Assembly: GCA_949775045.1 (NCBI GenBank) | Contig: OX459103.1 | Coordinates: 12,260,605-12,324,604 of the forward strand | Origin: Metridium senile | Taxonomy: Eukaryota; Cnidaria; Anthozoa; Actiniaria; Metridiidae | DNA: 64,000 nucleotides | Direction: 5' to 3' | Shown: one piece after another, positions 28,106-64,000 of the stretch | How positions within the stretch are numbered: the stretch's first letter is position 1 | How the letters are laid out: each line of letters starts with the position of its first letter | Program-made: the position numbers and the translations under genes | Notes under the pieces: model-generated | Database searches by the model: none | What the model was told of the DNA's origin: nothing | Seen by the model: only the letters and a program-made list of their open reading frames with translations

Positions 28106-28587
28106 TTCAACTTAAAATTAAAACACATAATAAACGCACCAATAGTGAATAAAAGGTTAGGTTTTCATTTTCGATCCTAGGGTTAGGTACCTAGGTTAGA
28201 TTCCCATTTTTAACCGAAATTTGATCACACTAATTTCCCAGAATTTGATCACACTAATTTCCTAGAATTTTAGGTCACGACATTTCCCAGAATTTTTGGT
28301 CACGCAATATTGTCCCAGGATTTGACCTTGGGGTTTGCTATCAGAATTTGACCTTGGGGTTTGCTATCAGAATTTGACCTTGGGTTTTGGTGATAGTATT
28401 TGACCTTGGGTTTTGGGAATATTATTTGACCTTGGGTTTTGGGAATATTATTTGACCTTGGGTTTTGAAAGCCTATGCAAATTGTTCTTTGGAAGATCCG
28501 GCCGTGGGTATAGAAAAGTGATACAGTAACGAAATCCAATTTTGAACTCAACGGCAAATTGTCCCCGAATCGGCCATTGACTACTAC
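27992..28587 (-). repeat. Polinton right terminal inverted repeat (596 bp)
   Basis: Inverted complement of the left TIR, with one additional 26-bp copy of the ATTTGACCTTGGG unit (about six copies, 28318-28465). The inner end contains the first codons of PolB. Confidence 0.95.
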
Positions 28588-28942
28588 TGGCTGAATACCC
28601 CGTGAATAATTCATGAGGATTTGAAAGGCTATCAGGCTATTGTTCTGGGCTATCAGGCTATCAGGCTATTATTCCGAGCCGAGCCGAGCGATCACCATGA
28701 TCACCGCGATCTCCATGATCGATCACCATGATCATCTTAAGGCCCGAGCAAAGGTTAATTCGGTCCCTATAATACTACTGGCTGCACTCCAAAGTTCTAT
28801 TTGGCAAAATATCTTTGTCCATTATGCATGCATTATTGTTAGAATGGTCGCACAGAAATAATCCGGGTTGGTTTTCAAAACATCCCTAAACGATACCAGA
28901 ACCTCTTTAAAAAGGGCGTGGCACGTACAATGTTTAACTCCT
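28588..28942. repeat. Short simple repeats and MITE end fragment flanking the Polinton
   Basis: Tandem GGCTATCAGGCTAT units (28628-28672) are followed by repeated GATCACCATGATC palindromes (28689-28735). A TTAAGGCCCGAGCAAAG fragment lies at 28737-28755, the terminus of the TTAA MITE family. No gene. Confidence 0.5.
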
Positions 28943-29300
28943 AAAGGCCCGAGCAAACGCACGCAACATTGTTGGCTAACATTGTTGCGATACGGTTTGT
29001 TGAACACGAGAACAAAATAAATGTTGGATGAGTTTCATCAAACATCATCCAACAGGATTTTTACCATAACTTTCTCGCGCGCTGATTGGCTGAGAGCCAT
29101 TGTCGATTACAGTCCAGACCTGCCAGACGCTGCGCTCGCGGTTCCACTTGAGTTTTGATCATTTGTGACGTAATTTTGATTGTCGATTACAGTACAGACC
29201 CATAGAAAACTGACTTCGATTTGTTAAGTTTAAACGGTCCCAACATGTTGGAGCAACCATGTTGGTCCAACAATGTTGCGTGCGTTTGCACGGGCCTTAA
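28943..29300. mobile_element. Second copy of the TTAA MITE with a nested insertion
   Basis: It shows the same GGCCCGAGCAAACGCACG start and GGGCCTTAA end as the copy at 4730-4919. Relative to that copy about 170 bp are inserted between CATCCAACAGG (29045) and TTTAAACGG (29229). The insertion has CTCGCGCGCTGATTGGCTGAG and two TGTCGATTACAGT words. Confidence 0.65.
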
Positions 29301-30228
29301 GAGATCTACACCACATTAACACAAAACTGTGGCTGTACGTGTATATGAAACTGAAAGCAATGGGAAATTCATGTTCGACACTCTTAAAGATACCAAAAAA
29401 TGAGCGTTAAATTAAAGCACTACTGAATAAACATAGTATGTAAAACAAACAAATAAACAACCAGAAATGTTAACTAAATTAATATAAAACTTTATTAAAA
29501 TATATTGTACGTGGGGATTATAAAATGGTTGATGTACTATTGGCGATTACAATCACGAATGCATACGATAGGCCAATCAATGAAACATACTATCAATACT
29601 GCAAAATAGTCAATATTTGAAAACTTCGACCAAACGATCTGGCACTAATAAACATCATAGATTGTCTTACTAATTAAAATAATTTAGTGACAATATTATT
29701 CGATATTCACATCGCTTTTACCGTGGATTGGTAAGAAATTGAAAATCAATATACATAAATATGTATGTATACATATATATATATATATATACATCTTAAA
29801 ATGTTCAATTGAGGTCAGATTCTGACATTGATATTTGTACAAATTCCATTAAAATTGATTAAGAAATTGAAATTGATCAGCAACAACAATCATTTTTTCT
29901 TGTTTGTCAAGTCCTTTTTAGTCACATAAAACATACGAAATCAGTCAGATGAAAACGTTTCTTGTAATTCAAGAATATTTTAAAAAATTGCTGAGAAAGT
30001 GGTTTGTGTGTGTTACCCGGGGGTGAAAGTATTGGGGGAAAAGTATCGGGTATGCTCGGACGCCGGGAATTTTCACACACCCCTAAAAGATACTGGAGGT
30101 TCTTTGAAAGAGTTATGGCCTGGATGATTTTAAACCCCTTAGAGATACGACGAGCTGAGCATTCCCGGTACTGTTATCCCCGAGTCACCCCACTGGTATC
30201 TTAACAGTGAATAGTATTATTATTATTA
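29301..30228. other. Intergenic, downstream of the ephexin-like gene
   Basis: AT-rich sequence with a (TA)n run at 29773-29790. A region at 30010-30200 resembles a dispersed repeat with ACCCGGGGGTGAAAG. The short frame there is not coding in my view. Confidence 0.4.
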
Positions 30229-56507
<26,279 letters not shown>

Positions 56508-58362
56508 TATGTACCCATTAATATACCTGGAATGTAACAAAGCTTGCAATAGAGATTTCTGATTTAATGGAATAGGCTAATTATTGTACTTGGGGCACTA
56601 ATCCCTTCTAGCCACAGGCAGCCCAAGCATATTCTTCGATGGTTGTAGACATGGTCATGTGAGCTTACAATAATATTTTTTTGCAGTTCATCATGAAAAC
56701 AATTCCCAGATTGAGTGTTCTGTCTCCAAAATTAATAAATTTGGGCCTCCTGTTGTAAAAATGGATTAGTGTCCGGAAAATTGTTTTATCAAGAATCTCT
56801 GTTAGATATTATTAATATTCAATGCATCTATAAAAAATTATATAATATATTTGATTCATTATGAAAATTACTATAGGCATAATACTATGAAAGAATGTAT
56901 TCATTGTATCAAATATTGAGTGAGACGATTTTGAAAGCCTTATTTTTGTGCATTCGTCAAAGATCACTGTATCAAAAATATTATTATCTGCCAAATATAA
57001 TCATAGTAAATAGATATAATAAAATACTTCCAAGGGTGGTTTAGTACAAATATGATATAACCTACATTTATTAATTATGGTAAGCTACATAAGTCTTGAA
57101 ATTTAATTCAAACCTTTACAAATTATAAAGCTCAGTGTTGCGTTGATCAATTTCATTGTTATGATACAATGAAATAAAACCCTGTTATGTTACGTTGCCA
57201 CACTGCAACATAAACAACACGCATTATAACGTCGTGTACGCCTTTGTAAGTTGCTCTGTTAAGATCTGCTTGGATACATATTCACTATTCAAATATTCAA
57301 AGTACGTCCACTGACAATGTTCAATTATATTTGTGGTTGGTTGACTGTTGTTGTTGTTGTTAATTTAGTTAATAATTATTGGTCATATGACATGTTATCA
57401 CTCTGATCTGGATTGACTAATTTAAGAGCCAAAAAGAAAAGGAAGCAGTTTACAAGGAGACTTTTGTTTGGTTTTGATGCAAAGCTCGTTACAAAACTAA
57501 ACAGCAACCTTCTTACCAAGAATTGAATCCATATAAATAATTTCCGTGCTAGTTTTGTTCAAATAAAGGTTACTAGTCAATGAGACCTCGTACTAATATA
57601 CAGCTAGTAAACCCAATGGACTTTGCCGAGTGCTGGAACCATGTAGATGTAGATGTTTGATGAATTATTGAGATCATTTATAGTACTCACCCGATTGCCT
57701 TTCGCTAATATACTCTTAACACATCTCACACAATGAAGGGTCGATATCCAAGCAATTCAAATGTATAGAAACTCAAAACTTCTCCTTTTAAGCTTAGTTA
57801 AGTGCTTTTAATCCGCTGTCTCTCCTACATAATAAAGTCCGAAGAGTTTTATCCAAACTTCCAAGATCTGAGTATGGGTCGATTGGTCGTCGAGAAACAA
57901 AATATGTCGTACCCAGGCCTCGTTATTGAAACGCCCACTGATAGGTTACCACACAGGAAAACCAAACTAAAATGTTTTAGTTTCTGATCTCTTTACTTGT
58001 TTACTTCTTATATTTCGGAGAAATAGTTACAAACAAGCCTTGCTTTTTCTAAACCGTTGATGAGCAGTCGTTTTAACTATTATACTTTTCAAAAGTAGAA
58101 TTATATTTCGCCAAGACATTGATAAGGATGTGGAAATTATTCATATTGATAACATTTTCTTTGATCATTTTTTCGCTTTTATTATGATATTTTTATTTCA
58201 TATACCTTGCGTCATTTTTCTTAGAAATTTAATTTATTTCTTTTTCATTTCAAAAGGAACATGTGGTTTGGAATTTCCCATGATTCCTTTAGAGTAAGGA
58301 CACAATAAAGTCCCAGTCCCTACCGAGGTGCTTTCTTTTCATTTCTCTACAAAATTTTTACA
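56508..58362. other. Intergenic region between two head-to-head genes
   Basis: Probably holds the 5' non-coding exon(s) of the ephexin-like gene and the promoter of SSR3. Just before the SSR3 ATG there is a pyrimidine-rich stretch CTTTCTTTTCATTTCTC (58331-58347), typical of TATA-less housekeeping genes. No additional protein-coding exon is recognised. Confidence 0.4.
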
Positions 58363-61300
58363 ATGGCTGGAGGCAAAAAGCTCAGTAAAGAGGACGAATT
58401 GTTGCTTCAGAACTTTAGCCGTAATGTTTCGGCCAAGTCAAATGTTCTGTTTTACGTGAATGCTTTGATTGTGTCCGCCATCCCGCTTTGTAAGTGTTTT
58501 ATTAGCGGTTTTCATTATGGCTGAAAGGTACACGTAGCACTATCGAATCTTCTTTGATCAATCGTTCTATTTGGTTTTCAGGGCTGTTTTGGCGAATCCA
58601 TCAAATGGATCCTTACTCGTCTGGTATTCTATTTGCTGTGATGACTCTAGTGAGCACCGGGCTTGTAGCCTATGCCTACAAGAACGTTAAATTCCAGCTC
58701 AAACACAAGTAAGTCGCCTGAAACACTATACTTTATGAACTTGTAGTAATACGTCGAGACATCTCATTGGTCGAAATTGCCATTTAGTTTTCAACATTTA
58801 TATATCAATTTCTATTAAAACTTTATGGTGAATATTAGGAGGTTGTTTTTACATTTTAACTGTATATTTTATCGACCATGGCTTTGTAATCTGTTGATAT
58901 CTTATTGTAGTCAAAGACATTAATAATGGTATTCACGTGTTTGCTATAAAAACTTTTTGGGATCAGCTGTTTTTTTTTATTATTTTGACATGGGATACTC
59001 CAAATCAAAAATATGGTAACAAATTTGAATAACTACTGTTCTTTGCTGACTACCAATAGCCTCGCATACATGCAAAATCTCTATTGTGTTTCTACATGAA
59101 CACGAGGCTAGTCAGCCAAGAACAATAGTACAGTAGGTCACAATATTTTTATTTGGTCTATGGTGCTGATCCACTTGATTTTTGTGTGATTTTCTTGGGA
59201 TTTGTGATTATTTTCACAACAAATCAAGGCTTAGCCTGTGCAATGCGCCTTTTGTCAAATACTCAATAGTACAGTATATAAATAAAGTGAAACTTGAGTG
59301 TTGTCAGACAAATGTTCTTGTTTGTAAATAGACAAGTGATTGAATAAAATGATCATTCTTCAATAATTACTCATCAATCAATATTGTTTTTGTTTTCATC
59401 ATCAATGTAAAATTGTAAGGTTATAACTTTATTATGTTTTTGTTTGACTGTTTATTTCTGTGCTATTTAAACTGAGTTTTAAATTTGTTGTATGATAATT
59501 TTTTACGCTGTTACAAATTTCATTATATTACCTAGCGTTTATATCAAACACCAACACAGCCTATACTAGTTTACTCGCTAGTTTCCATTGATAATTAATT
59601 CTTTTAGTTCATATGGGATGTTTTCCCACATGCCGGTAACAGAGAGGATACGTTTGTAAAAGCAGAGTTTCCATACTTTGTTTTGACCATGGGGCAATTT
59701 TGTTTCAATGCATCTATAGCATGTATTGTTAAACGTGTATGAGTTAGCTTTACATTATGTGTTACTACCATTGTTACTCACTGCCTTTTGTGGTGTTATC
59801 TTAGAATTGCTCTACGAAGAGATGGCGCCATTACCAAGGAAGTCTCCCAGGAAGTGGATCCCAACAAGAAGATGTCCAGACAAGAGAAAGATGAAAGGTA
59901 TGACATTACATTGTTGCTGACAAAATTATGCAGATATAACAACAAAGGTCATTGGTATCAAATCTGAAAAGGCCTCATGGGTATTCATCTCTTTTCAATA
60001 ATAGATTAGTTAATCTAATCTGGAAAAATTGCATTCTTGAAGCACAAGTCATGTCGAGGTGTTCTCCTATTCTTGAAAACTGTCTGGTTTTTATTAAGAA
60101 ATCAGTAGACCTATCCTTAACTTGCCTAACTGATCATGAAACAATAAAATAAAGCAGATGCTGGAGTTGTTTAAATACAGTGAATGTATAGATTCATCCT
60201 TTCCAGTTTGGAAAACAGTTGACATCATATTGTGGCAAATCAGAGCATGCATCATGCAAAACCTTTTTTTATGACTGTGCATGCTCATTTTCTTGTCATT
60301 TGTTAGTTCATGTATATATATGACCTTCTTTTAACCACTATTCTTGATCAATCAGCCCACATGGTAAAATATAATGCTTGTACATATGAAAGTATTTGCA
60401 AAAGATGATGAGTATGGTTATCATTTGAATTGCAGTGATTATAATATTATATCCATCATCATTATAACAGTACTATAATCATTATGGTGTTGTTTTCATC
60501 ATAGTTTATATTATTCCTTATTGCAAACTACTTATAGTGCAAGATTAAACTCACCATTTATGCATTAAACTATTTAGTGCATAATATTGTAAATGACATT
60601 TTTTTCTGTTTTTGTTGCTAGGATTTTGTGGAAGAAAAACAAGGTTGCTGATATGGAAGCCATGACATTCTCTATCTTCTACAACAATGCCTTGTACCTT
60701 TTCCTGGTCTTGTTTGCTTCATTCTACGCTCTAAGGTCCTTCAACCCCTCTGCGTATCCTTTTCATGATTATTGTGTGATTAATTACACATACTACATTA
60801 GAACTACATATACATTAGACATTGTATATGACAACTACACAAACTACATGACAACTACACATACTACATGACAACTACACATACTACATGACAACTACAC
60901 ATACTACATGACAACTATACATACTACATGAGAACTGCACATACAGTGCATATCATGTTATCATCACCATCAACAGTGTGTCTCATGTTATCATCACCAT
61001 CAACAGTGTGTATCATGTTATCATCATCATCAACAGTGTGTATCATGTTATCATCATCATCAACAGTGTGTATCATGTTATCATCATCATCAACAGTGTG
61101 TATCATGTTATCATCATCATCAACAGTGTGTATCATGTTATCATCATCAACAGTGTGTATCATGTTATCATCATCATCAACAGTGTGTATCATGTTATCA
61201 TCATCATCAACAGTGTGTATCATGTTATCATCACCATCAACAGTGTGTATCATGTTATCATCATCATCAACAGTGTGTATCATGTTATCATCATCATCAA

Positions 61301-61591
61301 CAGTGTGTTTTATGTTATCATCATCATCAACAGTGTGTATCATGTTATCATCATCATCAACAGTGTGTATCATGTTATCATCATCATCAACAGTGTGTAT
61401 CATGTTATCATCACCATCAACAGTGTGTATCATGTTATCATCATCATCAACAGTGCATATCATGTTATCATCATCATCCTAATGACATGTTTTAGTTTTA
61501 CCTTGACATTTCCTTTAGCAACTATCTAATGTCTACCTCTATTGCAAGTGGTATCTTGGCACTACTCTCTACTGGCACATCATCTTCTTAA
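58363..61591 (+). CDS. SSR3: Translocon-associated protein subunit gamma (TRAP-gamma)
   Basis: Five exons: 58363-58489, 58582-58708, 59805-59897, 60622-60753 and 61519-61591. They total 552 nt (183 residues, TAA at 61589-61591), with consistent phases and GT-AG introns. The product matches the vertebrate protein (185 residues) closely. It has the N-terminal [14 protein letters not shown], two membrane segments in exons 1-2 ([39 protein letters not shown]), a charged cytosolic linker (RQEKDERILWKKN), and two further segments ([28 protein letters not shown]). It is part of the ER TRAP complex that assists Sec61 in protein translocation. A polyadenylation signal is at 61657-61662. The fourth intron carries a large minisatellite. 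Confidence 0.96.
58990..59165. mobile_element. Foldback element in SSR3 intron 2
   Basis: Arms AAATATGGTAAC...TTGCTGACTA and TAGTCAGCCAAGAAC...TCACAATATTT are related to the element at 46515-46665. Confidence 0.55.
60838..60930. repeat. 19-bp tandem repeat
   Basis: ACATGACAACTACACATACT units, four to five copies, in SSR3 intron 4 just before the larger minisatellite. Confidence 0.85.
60945..61480. repeat. 30-bp minisatellite in SSR3 intron 4
   Basis: About 18 copies of a 30-bp unit (ATCATGTTATCATCATCATC + AACAGTGTGT); one copy is 27 bp. It is open on both strands because the unit is a multiple of three, but the frame is an artefact. Confidence 0.95.
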
Positions 61592-61656
61592 TAGTCCATT
61601 CTATTTTACATTGACAGTAAAAGTGTATTGTTAAAAACTCTTGTGATGTGCATTGT

Positions 61657-61662
61657 AATAAA
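61657..61662 (+). terminator. SSR3 polyadenylation signal
   Basis: AATAAA 66 bp after the SSR3 stop codon, followed by a T-rich stretch. Confidence 0.7.
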
Positions 61663-63502
61663 ATCATATTGAACCATTTTATTTCTTGTGTAGATTTTGG
61701 TTCTGATTTTGGGTAAAAATGAGCTCCTGATGCCATATGTTTAAACATTTATATTAAAAGTGCATATCAGTTTTGAATTTGTGTGAGCATGCAATTTATT
61801 GGGAAATAGTTCATAGTTCTTATCTTTCCTTGAAGGAATTGTGTTGAATATAGCATGATTGTCTTGTACAATTCATGATCTTTAGGTACTTGTGATGCTG
61901 TGAAAGTTCTCAAATTGGACTTTTCTAATTTTGATAACATTCAAACTGTCACTAATGCCTCAAACTAAGAATTGTGCTCATTAGTCCTTTTCACAGCTCT
62001 TGTTGATCAATCTCAGCCTCAATGGCGTTTACAGTGCAAATCGAAAAACTGTGGGCACCCAGAGATATTTTAGAAATCGTTTATTGTTCGTTGAACAACT
62101 CACAAAGAACTGTAACTACAAAAGGTTTATTATACTACATACACATCATTCAAACTTGTTGCATTGATATAGTTGTACAATAAATGGTTTCTAAAATATT
62201 TCTGGGTGCCCACGGTTTTTTGATTTGCACTGTAATATATTCTTTAGAATTTGACAAAAATGGCAACATGCATACTTCTTAAAGCCTAAATCAGACATTT
62301 TGAAAAATGTTGACAGTGACAATGTAGTGACATTATATCAAAATACCTTTATTTGATGTTACTCTACAACAGAAACACTTGTCAAGAGACGAAAAAGTGA
62401 CAGTGGGATTTCTACTTTAGCCAAAGACACATGTTTTAAATTAGAGACAAACCGACACCAGACCTCACTCTATAGGCCGGCCCAACTTGCTGGCCTTGGA
62501 AGTGATTAAAATATTTCCCAGTAAAATCCAAAATGCCCCCTTTCTTTTGAAGTCAATAAATATTTTTATTGCTCTTTGTATGCCAAATACGAAAAAACTT
62601 GTATGCGACCAATCTTACAAAACCACAAGAAAACAGTGTGGAGGGTGGAGAAATACAAACTTGTATTGCCTTGGTTACTTATATTTGGTCAGTAGTACAA
62701 GTGTAACTACAAACATTGGGACAGTATAGGAACAATACACATATTTGATAAAAATAACTAAAGTACTGATGAAATAGGGATTTTCAATGATGGGGAATTG
62801 CAGTTGTCAATCAAATCTTTATGGACCAATGAGAGTGCAGAAAAAATTATGGGATAACATTTGGAAAAAGGGCTTGGCACAGAATTTGCGATTGCGAGTG
62901 TTGGGAGAATTTAGCTTTTCATCACGTGACTAAACTGCATATATTAATTATGTAGCTTCTCAAATTTGTTAAATTGATCAAATGTTCTATAAAACGTTCG
63001 AAATATAGTTAATTGATATCAAGAAGAATGTTTATTTTGTGAGCTTTTTGGGCAGTAGGAGAATTTTGGTTAAAAAATAACACTTAGCTCAATGATATGA
63101 GGTCGTATACTCTCTGGAAGTAGTAACTCGTGTACCACGTGACTATATGTTGGGAGAAAACATTACAGGAACATAACCAATTTACCTAAAAAAGGTTTAC
63201 AGTCACTTTTTTTATTAAAAAAAATAATGTATGGTAACTTAAACGTTTTGTTCGTTAGACGAAAAATGCGCATTAGTATTTCAAAGCTCAAAGCTTAACA
63301 AAAGTAGACTTCAATATTATGATTGTTTTGATTTTCTCCCTACGTTGTCAGTCTATGCAGCACCAAGGCTAACGCAGCAACCCCGCGTTATCATATTCAC
63401 TTGGTCGTCCTTGAATAGATATTGTATGTTTTGGCCTTTTTGTCTCTTGGTTTTGAACTTTGTCGCTTCAGCCTGGATTTCCTTGCATGAATAAGGCATA
63501 AA
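61663..63502. other. Intergenic, mostly unannotated, one MITE
   Basis: Apart from the inverted-repeat element at 62030-62234 I see no gene. The region near 63380-63500 is presumably the promoter and 5' UTR of the next gene. Confidence 0.4.
62030..62234. mobile_element. 205-bp MITE with long terminal inverted repeats
   Basis: Left end TACAGTGCAAATCGAAAAAC and right end TTTTTTGATTTGCACTGTA are complementary. The pairing continues through GGGCACCCAGA...TCTGGGTGCCC and TTTTAGAAATC/GGTTTCTAAAAT. A TA flank fits a mariner-type origin. Confidence 0.8.
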
Positions 63503-63557
63503 ATGTCTTCCAATAGCAAAAAGAAGGATTCTTCAGTCACACATGACAGCAGCAATG
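63503..63557 (+). CDS. First coding exon of an unidentified gene (partial)
   Basis: ATG at 63503 opens a short Ser/Lys-rich N-terminus (MSSNSKKKDSSVTHDSS) that ends in a good splice donor, AATG|GTGAGT, at 63557/63558. The continuation is likely beyond or near the window edge. A candidate acceptor at 63753 precedes a frame that closes within about 100 nt, so it is probably not the true next exon. The product is not recognisable from 18 residues. Confidence 0.4.
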
Positions 63558-64000
63558 GTGAGTTTCTTCGACCGTTGTGACCTGGGCACACAACTTTCCT
63601 TTTCTTTTTCTTTCCATTTGTATAAACAATGTTACTCAATTTTTGTACTTTATCATTCTTGAGCTAACTATAAACTCTATATTTATCTCTATATTATGGA
63701 ATAGTTTCGGTATTTGAACTGTAAAAGATGGATTTATTCACGTTTTCTAAACAGAGTTCGGAATTGGCGCCATTGTTTGGCGGGCACGAGACCAAATGCT
63801 CGGTCGATGGTCGGTTTTTGCTAGCTATTCTACATGCTGTTCTGTTTTTCTTTAAGACTACTTTACTGCCTTAAACACTGGATATTGTTATATTAGTTGG
63901 TTTTACTTTCAGTTCATACAGTAATATTGTGTGTATTATTTTTTAAAAGGCCCGGGTTTAGCGCGGACTGTGAATCGATCGAGAGAGAATGGACTAGACT

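Larger units (their letters stand above)
12865..28587. mobile_element. Complete Polinton/Maverick element
   Basis: Long terminal inverted repeats (12865-13434 and 27992-28587) begin with tandem AGT triplets, a hallmark of Polinton ends. Both sides share TGGCTGA (12858-12864 and 28588-28594), which contains the expected 6-bp target duplication. Inside are protein-primed PolB, an RVE integrase, a packaging ATPase, a capsid-like protein, a probable minor capsid protein and about eight accessory ORFs. All large ORFs are intact and the two TIRs are nearly identical, so the insertion looks young. It lies between the recombinase gene and the 3' end of the ephexin-like gene and disrupts neither. Confidence 0.97.

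Noticed and set aside
60924..61529. 180-residue frames on both strands with 9-10 residue periodicity
   Set aside because: A 30-bp minisatellite in the last SSR3 intron; flanking exons splice cleanly across it.
63753..63870. Second exon of the gene starting at 63503
   Set aside because: An AG acceptor exists, but the frame closes without a donor I can support, so I did not join it.

Overview
The window looks like a piece of an AT-rich metazoan nuclear genome, most likely a marine invertebrate and possibly a cnidarian. The host genes are intron-rich with GT-AG introns. Protein similarity is clearly animal (an ephexin-type RhoGEF and the translocon subunit SSR3). The intergenic and intronic DNA is packed with foldback/MITE repeats and microsatellites of the kind I associate with cnidarian genomes. 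Species assignment is inference; no ribosomal or mitochondrial marker is present.

Layout. 1-4425: the 3' part of an LTR retroelement, with the end of gag, a -1 frameshift signal, a long acidic/hydrophobic linker plus retropepsin, an envelope-like ORF, a polypurine tract and a 563-bp LTR. Reverse transcriptase, RNase H and integrase are absent. 4425-6569: repeats, including a TTAA-flanked MITE. 6570-10801 (minus): a nine-exon gene for a 418-residue tyrosine recombinase that assembles with every intron phase consistent. 11160-12510: a hairpin-rich satellite interrupted by a 5'-truncated LINE fragment.

12865-28587: a complete Polinton/Maverick element (15.7 kb) with about 570/596-bp terminal inverted repeats and a 6-7 bp target duplication. 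It encodes protein-primed DNA polymerase B, a D-D(35)-E integrase, packaging ATPase, a capsid-like protein, a probable minor capsid protein, a BRO-N/VRR-NUC/zinc-finger protein and a set of small membrane or coiled-coil proteins. All principal ORFs are open. Genes are spaced by only tens of bases and each start codon sits directly behind an A/T-only TATAATAT-like motif.

30229-56507 (minus): a 24-exon ephexin-like gene (proline/tyrosine-rich N-terminus, DH, PH, SH3; 1061 residues). Its introns hold a dead CR1/L2-like LINE, several MITEs and many tandem repeats. One DH exon ends in a 42-bp tandem repeat that copies its own splice donor eight times in frame. 58363-61591 (plus): SSR3/TRAP-gamma in five exons, 183 residues. 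63503 onward: the first exon of an unidentified plus-strand gene.

Working together: the Polinton genes form a self-contained virus-like module (replication, integration, DNA packaging, capsid). The tyrosine recombinase next to it is a separate intron-bearing gene that could be domesticated. The two conserved host genes are head-to-head (56507 minus, 58363 plus) and share an 1.85-kb intergenic region.
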